Of a stretch of 64,000 nt of DNA, positions 15,756 through 24,226 are shown piece by piece (position 1 is the stretch's first letter; each line of letters starts with the position of its first letter). The translations under genes were made by a program, and so were the position numbers. The DNA is from DATJZH01 sp052146815. GTDB taxonomy: Bacteria; Actinomycetota; Actinomycetes; Streptosporangiales; Streptosporangiaceae. Where the stretch lies: NCBI GenBank assembly GCA_052146815.1, contig JBKQMG010000194.1, positions 34,081-98,080 of the forward strand, read 5' to 3'. The notes under the pieces were generated by a model that saw nothing but the letters and a program-made list of their open reading frames with translations, was not told the DNA's origin and searched no databases.

Positions 15756-18503
15756 ATGACCACTGTGGAAGCTTCCGTCCGGGACCGGGTCCGGCCGACT
15801 GGATACCCCGCGGCGTGGGAGTTCGACGGGCTGCTGAGGAACGGGGAGACGGTCGTCATCCGGCCGATCCTGCCCGGCGACGCGCAGGCCCTGGTCAGCC
15901 TGCACGGCGCGGTATCGCCCGGCAGCCTGCACCGGCACGCGCTGCTGGCCCGGCCCGCGCTCAGCCTCGCCGACGCGGCGCGGTTCACCGAGGCGGACTA
16001 CGACACCAGGATGGCCTTCGTCGCCGTCGTCTCCGATCAGATGGTCGGGCTGGCGAGCTACGAGCGGCTCGACACCGCGGTGCCGGCGGCCGAAGCCAGC
16101 TTCATCATCACCGACACCTACCAGCGGCACGGTGTCGCGACCCTGCTGTTCGAGACCCTGGCCGAGTACGCGCGGGCGATGGGCATCCTGCGCTTCCTCG
16201 CCGAGGTCATGGTGCAGAACCCGGAGCTGATCGAGATGTTCGCGGCGACCGGCCTGCACTGCGCCCGGCACAGCGACGCGGCCACGGTCTGCGTCGAGAT
16301 CGACCTGCGGCCGACGCCGCAGTACCGCGCCTCCTGCGACCAGCGGGAGGCCATCGCGGAGGTCGCCAGCATCGCCGCGATCCTCCGGCCTCGGTCCATC
16401 GCGGTCGTCGGAGCGGGACGTCACCCAGGCAACACCGGCCACGAGGTAGTCCGGTCGCTGCTCGTCGGCGACTTTTCCGGCACGGTCTACCCGGTCAACC
16501 CGGCCGCGCGGGCGGTCTGCGGGGTTCCCGCGTACTCGGCGCTGCTGTCGGTTCCCGAGCCGATCGACCTGGCCATCATCGCCGTCCCGGCCGCAGCCGT
16601 TCCTGGCGTGCTGGAGGAAGCCGCCTCGATCGGCGTGCGTGCCGTCACCATCATCACCGCGGGCTTCGGCGAGACCGGCCGCTCCGGCGCCGCGGTCGAG
16701 ACGGAACTGCTCGCCATCGCCCGCCGGCACGGCATCCGGATCGTCGGCCCCAACTGCCTCGGCGTCATCAGCACCGATCCGCAGATCCGGATGAACGCCA
16801 CCTTCGCCGCGCTCGACCCGCTGCCCGGCCGACTGGCGCTCGTCTCGCAGTCCGGTGCCGTGGGGGTCGTCCTCGGCGAGCAGACCCGTGCCGCCGGGCT
16901 GGGGCTTTCCGCCTTCGTCTCGATCGGCAACAAGCTTGACGTGAGCCCGAACGATCTCCTGTGCTTCTTCGAGGACGACGACCGGACCTCGGTGATCGCG
17001 CTCTACCTGGAATCGCTGGGCAACCCCCGCAAGTTCGCCCGCATCGCCCGGCGGGTCGGCGCGTCGAAGCCCATCGTGGCGCTCAAAGCCGGCCGGACCT
17101 CGGCCGGCGCCCGGGGAGCCCGCTCGCACACGGCGGCGGCCGCGACGCCGGAAGTCACCGTCGCGGCCCTGCTGGAGAGCGCCGGCGTCATCAAGGTCGA
17201 CCGTCTCGAGGAACTCCTCGACGTCTCCGCCATCCTGCTGGCCGCGCCGCTGCCGGCCGGGCGCCGCATCGCGCTCGTCGGGAACTCCGGCGGACCGCTC
17301 ATCCTCGCCGCGGACGCGTGCGAGAGCGGCGAGCTCACCGTCCCGGAACTGCGGCCGCAGACTCAGCAGGCCCTGGGCGAGGTGCTCGTCCCCGCCGCCG
17401 CGGCCGCCAACCCCGTCGATCTCACCGCCGACGGGACCGCGGGGATGCTGGCGGGCGCGCTGGACATCGTCCTCGCCGACGACGCGATCGACGCCGTGAT
17501 CGTCGTCGTCATCGAGACCCCGGCGATCTCGGCGGCGCAGGTGCGCGAGACCGTCGCGCACGCCGCCCGCAGCGCGGCCAAGCCAGTGGTTGTCTGTGCC
17601 GTCGAGGGCGGCGCCCCGATCGGCGCGAGCGGCGCGCCCGAGGTGGCGCAGGTGCCCTCGCCGGAGCGGGTTGCAGCCGCCCTCGCGCACGTCTGCCGGT
17701 ACGCGCAGTGGCGCGGCCGCCCGCTGGCCGCAGCCGAGGAACCGGGCCAGCTGTCCGATCAGCCGGCCATCAGCGAGATGATCGCCGCGAAGCTCGCGAG
17801 CAGCCCGGCCGGCGGCTGGCTGGCCCTGGACGAGGGAGCCAGGCTGCTGGCCGCGTGCGGCCTGCCAGTGCTGCCCACCCGCGGCGCGGTGGCCGCGGAC
17901 GAGGCGGCCGCGGCAGCCGAGGCCACCGGGTTCCCCGTCGTGCTGAAGGCCCGGTCCGGCGGCGTCGTGCACAAGACCGACGTCGGCGGCGTCGTCCTCG
18001 GCCTCGACAGCGCCGAGGCGGTACGGGCCGCGTTCGCGGCGATGGCGGCCCGGCTCGGCGCGCAGATGGGCGGCGCGGTGATCCAGCCGATGGCGGCGCC
18101 CGGCGTAGAGGCGATCGTCGGCCTCGCCTCCGATCCCGAGTTCGGCCCGGTGGTCATGGCGGGCCTCGGCGGCGTGCTCACTGACCTGCTCGGCGACCGC
18201 GCTTTCGCCGTCCCGCCGCTGGAGCCAGGCGCCGCCGACGCGCTCGTCTCCTCGCTGCGCGCGGCGCCGCTGCTCGACGGGTACCGCGGCGCGCCCAAGG
18301 TGGACCGGCAGGCGCTCGTGGCGGTACTCGAGCAGGTCGCCCGAATCGCGGAGGAAGTTCCCGAGCTGGTCGAGCTGGATCTCAACCCGATCCTCGTCGG
18401 CCCGGACGGGGCGCTTGTCGTCGACTGCAAGGTGCGGGTGGCCCCGCGTGAGCCGGGTCCGGGCCCGCTGTTCCCGGCGCTGCGCCGCCGGCCGCAGACC
18501 TGA
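15756..18503 (+). CDS. GNAT acyltransferase fused to NDP-forming acyl-CoA synthetase-like protein (Pat type)
   Basis: A 915-residue fusion. Residues ~30-185 are a GNAT domain (VVIRPILPGDAQAL, then acetyl-CoA loop QRHGVATLLFE). Next come a CoA-binding Rossmann domain (SIAVVGAGRHPGNTGHEVV, VYPVNPAA), a succinyl-CoA-ligase-like domain (LALVSQSGAVG) and a C-terminal ATP-grasp domain (GFPVVLKARSGGVVHKTDVGGV, LDLNPILV). Proteins of this type acetylate lysines of enzymes such as acetyl-CoA synthetase; in the enterobacterial Pat the GNAT is C-terminal, here it is N-terminal. The phosphohistidine position of active ADP-forming synthetases is kept (His458 in RSHTAAAA). GGAGG precedes the ATG. Confidence 0.9.
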   Translation: MTTVEASVRDRVRPTGYPAAWEFDGLLRNGETVVIRPILPGDAQALVSLHGAVSPGSLHRHALLARPALSLADAARFTEADYDTRMAFVAVVSDQMVGLASYERLDTAVPAAEASFIITDTYQRHGVATLLFETLAEYARAMGILRFLAEVMVQNPELIEMFAATGLHCARHSDAATVCVEIDLRPTPQYRASCDQREAIAEVASIAAILRPRSIAVVGAGRHPGNTGHEVVRSLLVGDFSGTVYPVNPAARAVCGVPAYSALLSVPEPIDLAIIAVPAAAVPGVLEEAASIGVRAVTIITAGFGETGRSGAAVETELLAIARRHGIRIVGPNCLGVISTDPQIRMNATFAALDPLPGRLALVSQSGAVGVVLGEQTRAAGLGLSAFVSIGNKLDVSPNDLLCFFEDDDRTSVIALYLESLGNPRKFARIARRVGASKPIVALKAGRTSAGARGARSHTAAAATPEVTVAALLESAGVIKVDRLEELLDVSAILLAAPLPAGRRIALVGNSGGPLILAADACESGELTVPELRPQTQQALGEVLVPAAAAANPVDLTADGTAGMLAGALDIVLADDAIDAVIVVVIETPAISAAQVRETVAHAARSAAKPVVVCAVEGGAPIGASGAPEVAQVPSPERVAAALAHVCRYAQWRGRPLAAAEEPGQLSDQPAISEMIAAKLASSPAGGWLALDEGARLLAACGLPVLPTRGAVAADEAAAAAEATGFPVVLKARSGGVVHKTDVGGVVLGLDSAEAVRAAFAAMAARLGAQMGGAVIQPMAAPGVEAIVGLASDPEFGPVVMAGLGGVLTDLLGDRAFAVPPLEPGAADALVSSLRAAPLLDGYRGAPKVDRQALVAVLEQVARIAEEVPELVELDLNPILVGPDGALVVDCKVRVAPREPGPGPLFPALRRRPQT

Positions 18504-18524
18504 CCGGCCGCCGGGAACCCGCGC

Positions 18525-18569
18525 GGTCAGGCCTTACGGAGTCAGGCCGCACGGGGTCAGGCCGCGCTG
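18525..18569 (+). repeat. Three 15-bp tandem units in a convergent intergenic gap
   Basis: Units at 18525, 18540 and 18555 share GTCAGGCC; the gap lies between the convergent GNAT-synthetase and MarR-GNAT genes. No gene covers them. They look like other 15-bp repeats in this window but are not coding. Confidence 0.8.
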
Positions 18570-18605
18570 CGGTCGGGTAGCGCTGCGATGGGGCAGCGGC
18601 TGCGA

Positions 18606-19547
18606 TCAGGTCACGTCGCGGCTGACGCCGGCTGGATCGTCCGGGATGCCGGGGGCGGGGATTTCCTTCTCGAACCAGTGATGGGCGTAGGGATTGCGGT
18701 TGTAAGGCGGGATCTCGCGGTACCCGCTGGCCCGGTACATGGTGATCGCCTCGGTGAGCACCTCGTTGGTGTCGAGCCGCAGGATCCGCAGGTCCCTGGC
18801 CGCGGCGTGCTGTTCCAGTTCGCGCAGCAGGCGGCGGCCGAGCCCGAGCCGCCGGACGCTGGCGTCGACCCAGAGATGGCGGACCTCGCCGACGCCGGGC
18901 GAGAGCGTCGCAGCGGCCCCGCAGCCCACCGGCCGGTGCTGCTCGCGGGCGATCAGGAACACCCCGGCGGCGCCGGTCACCTTCGCCGGCGCGACCAGCG
19001 CCGAGGGATCGAAGCCGCCGGGGAAGAGCCCGCTGATCTCGGCCGCATACTGCGCCAGGCACCACCGGGCGGCCGGTGCGGCCGGGCCGGCGGCCTCGAT
19101 GCTGATCGAGGCCAGCCGCAGCCGGCGCTGCACGATCTCCATGGCGCTGATCATGTCCTCGCGCTGCCGCGCGGTCAGCGGGGCCAGCAGGCCCGCGGCG
19201 ACGGCGGTGGCGCGCTCATTGAGATCCGCCAGGTCCGCGCGGCCCTCGGCGGTGAGCTCGGCGATCCTGGCCCGCTCGTCGCCCGGCCGCGACCGCATTC
19301 GCACCAGGCCCGCCGCCTGCAGCGAGCCGAGGAGCCGGCTGAGGTACCCGGAGTCCAGGTCAAGCCGGCTGCGCAGTTCCCGGACGGCTGCGCCGCCCGC
19401 CCCGCTCGCGCCGATCTCGAACAGGAGCCTGGACTCCGCCAGCGGCCGGGCCTGGCCCAGGTAGCGGTCGGTGAGCACCCCGATGGCCCGGGTGTAGAAG
19501 CGGTTGAACTCGCGGACTGCCTCAGCCTCGGTGGCGGGACGGCTCAT
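18606..19547 (-). CDS. MarR-type regulator fused to GNAT acetyltransferase
   Basis: 313 residues: an N-terminal winged helix-turn-helix of the MarR family (FEIGASGAGGAAVRELRSRL, DSGYLSRLLGSLQAAGLV, then the wing MRSRPGDERARIAELT), followed by a GNAT domain (EVRHLWVDASVRRLGLGRRLL, MYRASGYREIPPYN). Such fusions are common in actinobacteria, but the ligand and acetyl acceptor are usually unknown. A perfect inverted repeat abuts the start codon and almost certainly serves for autoregulation. Convergent with the GNAT-synthetase gene. Confidence 0.9.
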   Translation of the reverse strand: MSRPATEAEAVREFNRFYTRAIGVLTDRYLGQARPLAESRLLFEIGASGAGGAAVRELRSRLDLDSGYLSRLLGSLQAAGLVRMRSRPGDERARIAELTAEGRADLADLNERATAVAAGLLAPLTARQREDMISAMEIVQRRLRLASISIEAAGPAAPAARWCLAQYAAEISGLFPGGFDPSALVAPAKVTGAAGVFLIAREQHRPVGCGAAATLSPGVGEVRHLWVDASVRRLGLGRRLLRELEQHAAARDLRILRLDTNEVLTEAITMYRASGYREIPPYNRNPYAHHWFEKEIPAPGIPDDPAGVSRDVT

Positions 19548-19548
19548 A

Positions 19549-19570
19549 TTCTCTGACGTTAGTCAGAGAA
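19549..19570. promoter_or_regulatory. Palindromic operator at the start of the MarR-GNAT gene
   Basis: Perfect inverted repeat with arms TTCTCTGAC and GTCAGAGAA around GTTA, one base from the ATG. It covers the only possible ribosome site (GAGA), so protein bound here would block transcription and perhaps a leaderless start. Size and symmetry fit a MarR dimer site. Confidence 0.75.
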
Positions 19571-19589
19571 CCGGGTTCCGTTCAAGGCC

Positions 19590-19805
19590 CCGGCGCGCGG
19601 GCCGAGCAGCGTCACCACGTCATCGGCCAGGGTCTCGATCGCCATCGGCCGGTCGATGTCGGCGGTGCGCCCATGTCCCTGCAGTTCGACGGCGATCACC
19701 TGATAGTCGCGCCAGCACCGGGATCAGCCGCCCGAACGTCAGGTCAATCGTTATCAGGCCGCCGTGGAGCAGCACTAGCGGACGGCCCGTCCCGTGGATC
19801 TCGCA
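19590..19805 (-). pseudogene. Alpha/beta hydrolase remnant
   Basis: Two frames together give the start of an alpha/beta hydrolase: EIHGTGRPLVLLHGG and then, after a one-base shift near 19712, YQVIAVELQGHGRTADIDRP followed by LADDVVTLLGPR. These are the oxyanion-hole strand and the cap entry of the family. The nucleophile region and the rest are absent, so it is a real remnant, cut off beside the MarR operator. Confidence 0.75.
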
Positions 19806-19829
19806 AGCAGGCTGAGCCGCGCAGGCGGC

Positions 19830-20255
19830 TCACAGCAGCGCATCGGTGGCGTCGTCGGGCAGGCCGTCGAAATACTTGCCCAGCACCTCGCCGAAGGCCG
19901 GCTCGTCAGGATCAGCGCGCAGGAACAGCGTCATCGACGACCGCAGCTTCTGCGCGTCAAGGCCGCCGAAGATCTGCTCGGCAGTCCGGTCCTGCGTGTC
20001 CGCGACGATGCGGGCGCATTCGGCCAGCCGCGGCCCGAGGACCGGATGCCGCAGGTAAGCCCGGGCCTCCTTCAGCGACGAAATGGCGAACTTCCTCGAG
20101 GTCGCGCTCCGCCCGAGGCCGGCGATCTGCGGGAAGACGAACCAGATCCAGTGGCCCGTCTTGCTGCCGCGCCGCAGCTCGGCGACGGCCTGGCGGTAGC
20201 TGCCGCCGGCGTCCTGAGCGGCGGCGAAGCGCTCGAGATCGTAAGGATCGTCCAT
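19830..20255 (-). CDS. DUF1810 family protein
   Basis: 141-residue protein of the DUF1810 family, recognised from DLERFAAAQD at the N-terminus, TGHWIWFVFPQIAGLGRS and YLRHPVLGPRL. Members are small helical proteins of unknown function found across bacteria and plants. The ATG has GGGAG upstream. It follows polX on the same strand with a 22-bp gap, so the two may be co-transcribed. Confidence 0.88.
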   Translation of the reverse strand: MDDPYDLERFAAAQDAGGSYRQAVAELRRGSKTGHWIWFVFPQIAGLGRSATSRKFAISSLKEARAYLRHPVLGPRLAECARIVADTQDRTAEQIFGGLDAQKLRSSMTLFLRADPDEPAFGEVLGKYFDGLPDDATDALL

Positions 20256-20277
20256 GGTCAGCTCCCTGCTGAGGCAT

Positions 20278-22014
20278 TTAACGGTTCTTGCGCAGGAACT
20301 CCTGCAGCCGGGGCAGCGGCCAGGTGTTGATCACGCTCTCGGCGGTCAGCCAGCCGCGCTGCGCCGTGCCCACTCCGTACCGCAGATAGCCCAGGTGGAC
20401 GGTGGAGTGCGCGTCGCTGTCGATCGAGAACATCACCCCGGCGTCCCTGGCCGCCTTGATGTGCTCGGCGGGCAGGTCTAGCCGGGCGGGATGGGAGTTG
20501 ATCTCCAGCGCGGTGCCGGTCCGGGCGCACGCGCGGAAGAACTCGGCGAAGTCCACGTCGACCGGCGGCCGCCTGCCGATCTTGCGGGCGGTGGGATGGC
20601 CGATGACGTTCACCTGCGGGTTCTCGCAGGCGGCGACGAACCGACGGGTCATGTCCGGGCGGGACTGATCGAAATGGGAGTGCACCGACGCCACGCAGAT
20701 GTCGAAGGCGTCCAGGAACTCCGCCGGCCAGTCCACGGTGCCGTCCGGCGCGATGTTCAGCTCGGTCCCGTGCAGCAGGGTCATCGGCGCGCCGCCGTCG
20801 CGCGCCAGCCTGGCTTCCATCTGGCGCACCTGCTCGCGCTGGGCGAGCATCTTCTCGCTGGTCATCCGCTGCATGAACAGGTTCGGCGCGTGATCGGTGA
20901 TGGCGTAGTAGGAGTAACCTCGGGCGCGAGCGGTCGCCACCATGTCGGCCAGCGAGGCCACGCCGTCGGTGAGATCGGTGTGGGTGTGCAGGTCACCGCG
21001 GATGCCGGCGTCGGTGACCAGGACCGGGAGCTCGCCGCGCAGCGCCGCCTGCACCTCGCCGGTGTCCTCGCGCAGCGGCGGCGGCACGAAGGACATGCCG
21101 AGCCGGTGGTAGACCTCTTCCTCGGTCCGGGAGACGATCAGCTCGCCGCTGACCGCGTCGAACAGCCCGTATTCGGACAGCTTCAGCTTCTGCCGGACGG
21201 CGATCTCGCGGACCCGCACGTTGTGGGCCTGCGAGCCGGTGAAGTACTGCAGGGCAGCGCCCCAGGAATCCAGCGGGACCACCCGCAAGTCCACCTGCAG
21301 CCCTCCGTCGGCGCGGACCGACGTCTTGGTGTCCCCGCTGCCGATCACGTCGGTCACTCCCGGCAGCCCGGTGAGCGCGGCCATCAGCGGCGCTGAGTCC
21401 TGCGCCGCGGCGAGCACGTCCACGTCGCCGACGGTCTCCCGGAACCGGCGCAGGGAGCCCGCGTGCGCACACCGCAGGCAGCCGGGCGCCGCGCTCACCG
21501 CGGCGACGACCCGGGCGGCGAGGTCGTCGGCGACGTCCAGCAGCACGCGCCGGCCCGTGCTTTCCATCAGCTCGATGCCCCGGAGCAGTTTCTGCTCGCT
21601 CTTGGCGCCGAATCCCCGCAGGCCCGCCAGCCGGCCGGCGTTGATCGCCTCGGTCAGCTCGCTCACCGAGCTGATCTGGAGCTCGGAGTACAGCTGCAGC
21701 GCCCGTTTCGGCCCGAGCGCGGGGATCCTGGTCAGGTCCCGGACCCCGGCGGGAACTTCCGCCCGCCGCTCCTCCAGCGCCTTGATCGCGCCGGTCGCGG
21801 TGAACTCAGTGATCTTGTCCGCGATCGACTTGCCGACGCCCGGTATCTGCCGCAGCTGCGCCGGGCTGAGCGCCGTGACATCCGCGGCATGCCCGGCGAC
21901 CGCCCTGGCGGCCTTCTCGTAATTGCGCGTCCGGAACATGTCGCCGCCGGTGATCTGGATCAGTTCGGCGTACTCGCGCAGCAGCGCGGCGACCTTGTCG
22001 TTGGCACGTGGCAT
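20278..22014 (-). CDS. polX: DNA polymerase/3'-5' exonuclease PolX
   Basis: 578 residues, the usual size. The N-terminal half is a family X polymerase: helix-hairpin-helix repeats (LRQIPGVGKSIADKI, LRGFGAKSEQKLL) and the nucleotidyltransferase site AGSLRRFRETVGDVDVL with the DxD pair, plus a third Asp in LQVDLRVV. The C-terminal half is a PHP phosphoesterase with its metal-binding clusters HTHTDLTDG, AITDHAPN, HGTELNI, VIGHPTARK and SIDSDAHS. This supplies 3'-5' exonuclease and AP-endonuclease activity in base-excision or gap repair. Divergent from the hydroxyacid oxidase gene. Confidence 0.95.
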   Translation of the reverse strand: MPRANDKVAALLREYAELIQITGGDMFRTRNYEKAARAVAGHAADVTALSPAQLRQIPGVGKSIADKITEFTATGAIKALEERRAEVPAGVRDLTRIPALGPKRALQLYSELQISSVSELTEAINAGRLAGLRGFGAKSEQKLLRGIELMESTGRRVLLDVADDLAARVVAAVSAAPGCLRCAHAGSLRRFRETVGDVDVLAAAQDSAPLMAALTGLPGVTDVIGSGDTKTSVRADGGLQVDLRVVPLDSWGAALQYFTGSQAHNVRVREIAVRQKLKLSEYGLFDAVSGELIVSRTEEEVYHRLGMSFVPPPLREDTGEVQAALRGELPVLVTDAGIRGDLHTHTDLTDGVASLADMVATARARGYSYYAITDHAPNLFMQRMTSEKMLAQREQVRQMEARLARDGGAPMTLLHGTELNIAPDGTVDWPAEFLDAFDICVASVHSHFDQSRPDMTRRFVAACENPQVNVIGHPTARKIGRRPPVDVDFAEFFRACARTGTALEINSHPARLDLPAEHIKAARDAGVMFSIDSDAHSTVHLGYLRYGVGTAQRGWLTAESVINTWPLPRLQEFLRKNR

Positions 22015-22121
22015 GCCGCCATTGTGCCTGCGCCGCTCAGGTCAGGAGCGCAGGCCAGGGCCGGACCGGCAGCGACCGTTACAGTGAGGGTCGGCGCGCG
22101 GACCAGACGCAGGAGGCAGCC

Positions 22122-23300
22122 TTGGATCAGCCGCTGGAGGCCTACCAGGACGAGATCTACCTGAGCGGGCTGGCCGGGACCGTTCCGGCGCTGCCCACGG
22201 ACCTGGCGGAGCTGGAGGCCGCGGCCCGGGCCCGGCTGTCCCCGCAGGCGCACGGCTACATCGCCGGCAGCGCCGGCTCAGGAGACACGGCCAGGGAGAA
22301 CCTCGCGGCATTCCGGCGCTGGCGGATCGTGCCGAGGATGCTGACTGACGTCAGCAAGCCGTCTTACGCCAGCACCGTGCTCGGCGCGTCGCTGCCGGTC
22401 CCGATGCTGCTGGCGCCGGTGGGCGTGCTCGGCATCGCGCACCCGGACGGCGAGCTGGCCGTCGCCAGGGCCGCCGCCGGCCTCGGGATCCCCATGATCC
22501 TCAGCAACGCCGCGTCCGCGTCCATGGAGGATGTCGCAGCTGCCGCCGGCGACGGCCATCGCTGGTTCCAGCTCTACTGGCCGAAGGAACGGCCGGTGGC
22601 CGCCAGTTTCATGGCCAGGGCCAGGGCGTCCGGCTACAGCGTCCTGGTGATCACGCTCGATACCCGGCTGCTGGCCTGGCGCCCGCGCGACCTCGACCAT
22701 GCCTTCCTGCCGTTCCTGCGCGGCATCGGAGTGCAGAACTACCTCACCGACCCGGCATTCCAGGCGGGCCTGGCTGACACCGCCCGGGCCGACCCGGGCG
22801 CGGCCATCCTCCGTTGGACGCAGATATTCGGCAACCCGTCGCTGACCTGGGATGATCTGCCGTTTGCCCGGGAGAACTGGGACGGCCCGATCGTGCTCAA
22901 GGGCATCCAGTGCGTGGCCGACGCCCGGCGCGCCGCGCAGGCCGGAATTGACGGGATCATCGTGTCCAATCACGGCGGCCGTCAGGTCGACGGGGCTGTC
23001 GGCTCGCTCGAAGCCCTGCCCGCCATCGCCGCCGCGGTCGGCGACCAGCTCAGCGTGCTTTTCGACAGCGGCATCCGGGGCGGCGCCGACATGCTGAAGG
23101 CGCTGGCCCTCGGGGCCAGGGCCGTCCTGATCGGACGGCCCTACGCCTACGGCCTGGGCATGGCCGGGGAGGCGGGGGTCCGGCACGTGCTGCGGACGCT
23201 GCGCGCCGATTTCGAGCTGACCATGCGGCTGTCCGGTCATGCGCGGCTGGACGAGCTCGGCCCTGACGCGCTGATCCGCGCGGGCACGCTGCCCGACTAG
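22122..23300 (+). CDS. FMN-dependent alpha-hydroxyacid oxidase (lactate 2-monooxygenase-like)
   Basis: FMN TIM-barrel enzyme of the (S)-2-hydroxyacid oxidase family, 392 residues, the length of lactate 2-monooxygenase. The active-site signature SNHGGRQVDG supplies His and Arg, FMN-phosphate binding is in DSGIRGGADMLKALALGA, and HRWFQLYWPKERP is the substrate-side strand. Start is TTG 22122 with AGGAGG in front; the upstream in-frame ATG lies in the divergent promoter and overlaps polX. Substrate may be lactate or another 2-hydroxyacid. Confidence 0.88.
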   Translation: MDQPLEAYQDEIYLSGLAGTVPALPTDLAELEAAARARLSPQAHGYIAGSAGSGDTARENLAAFRRWRIVPRMLTDVSKPSYASTVLGASLPVPMLLAPVGVLGIAHPDGELAVARAAAGLGIPMILSNAASASMEDVAAAAGDGHRWFQLYWPKERPVAASFMARARASGYSVLVITLDTRLLAWRPRDLDHAFLPFLRGIGVQNYLTDPAFQAGLADTARADPGAAILRWTQIFGNPSLTWDDLPFARENWDGPIVLKGIQCVADARRAAQAGIDGIIVSNHGGRQVDGAVGSLEALPAIAAAVGDQLSVLFDSGIRGGADMLKALALGARAVLIGRPYAYGLGMAGEAGVRHVLRTLRADFELTMRLSGHARLDELGPDALIRAGTLPD

Positions 23301-23309
23301 CGAGCCGGC

Positions 23310-23732
23310 TCACAGCCCGGTGAGGTTCACCACGATCGCTTCCTGGGTGGACCGGGCGATCACCACGACCGCGTCCTCGGCGGGCGACGGGTTCTCCTCC
23401 CGGTGCGGTGCGTGCGGCGGGACCCAGACGTAGTCGCCGGGCTCCGTCTGCAGCCGGACCAGCTCGCCCGAGGCGGGATCGCGGAAGACGAATACCGGCT
23501 GCCCCGACACCACGAAGATCCCCGTCTCGGACTCGCCGTGATGGTGGTCGCCGGAGGAGACCAGCGGCGGCAGCACCGTACGGCCCATCCACAGTGACGT
23601 GGCCCCCACCAGGTCGCCGGAGATCGCGGCCGAACGGATCATCCCCGTGGTCTGCGCCGTCGCGCCGGACAGCTCCGCGGACCTGATCAGCCGCAGGCCG
23701 GGCTCCGGCTGGCCCGCGGGCAGGCTGGCCAT
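23310..23732 (-). CDS. Cupin domain protein
   Basis: 140-residue single-cupin protein. Motif 1 with metal ligands is GDHHHGESETGIFVVSG (His-His and Glu) and motif 2 is PGDYVWVPPHAPHREEN. Could be a dioxygenase, isomerase or sensor; nothing points to one. Begins 4 bp after the msrB stop on the same strand, so translation is probably coupled. Confidence 0.85.
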   Translation of the reverse strand: MASLPAGQPEPGLRLIRSAELSGATAQTTGMIRSAAISGDLVGATSLWMGRTVLPPLVSSGDHHHGESETGIFVVSGQPVFVFRDPASGELVRLQTEPGDYVWVPPHAPHREENPSPAEDAVVVIARSTQEAIVVNLTGL

Positions 23733-23736
23733 CGGG

Positions 23737-24156
23737 TCAGGCCTGGCCGTCAGCGGCGCGGGCCGGCTCCAGCGTCAGCGAGATCGAGTTGATGCACCAC
23801 CGCTGGTCGGTCGGCACGTCGTATCCCTCGCCTTCGAAGACGTGGCCGAGGTGGGAGTTGCAGTTCGCGCACCGTACCTCAGTCCGCGTCGGGCCGAGCG
23901 ACCGGTCCTCCAGCAAGATCACCGCGTCGTTCTCGGTGGGCTGGTAGAAGCTCGGCCAGCCGCAGTGCGACTCGAATTTGGCGTCCGACCGGAACAGCGC
24001 AGCGCCGCACGCACGGCACCGGTAGACGCCCTCAGTCTTCGTGTCGGTGTACTCGCCCCGGAACGGCGCCTCGGTGCCGGCCTGCCGCAGCACTTCGTAC
24101 TGCTCCGGGGTAAGCCGTTCCCGCCATTCGTCTTCGGAAAGCTGCACCTTGTCCAT
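23737..24156 (-). CDS. msrB: Peptide-methionine (R)-S-oxide reductase
   Basis: Repairs methionine-R-sulfoxide in proteins. Structural zinc is held by CRACG and CANCN, and the catalytic Cys is in QRWCINSISL near the C-terminus. HCGWPSFYQP is the conserved substrate pocket. 139 residues, normal. It is followed by the cupin gene with a 4-bp gap and lies 70 bp after valS. Confidence 0.95.
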   Translation of the reverse strand: MDKVQLSEDEWRERLTPEQYEVLRQAGTEAPFRGEYTDTKTEGVYRCRACGAALFRSDAKFESHCGWPSFYQPTENDAVILLEDRSLGPTRTEVRCANCNSHLGHVFEGEGYDVPTDQRWCINSISLTLEPARAADGQA

Positions 24157-24226
24157 GCCGTGAGACTACCCCGCTGCCCCCGCGGACCGCTGATCGCGGG
24201 CAGCCCGCCAGCGGCGCGCCGCCCGC

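Noticed and set aside
15735..17972. Very long open frame antisense to the GNAT/acyl-CoA synthetase gene
   Set aside because: High-GC codon bias opens the opposite strand; composition is Gly/Arg/Asp-rich without any family motif, while the plus strand has clear domains.
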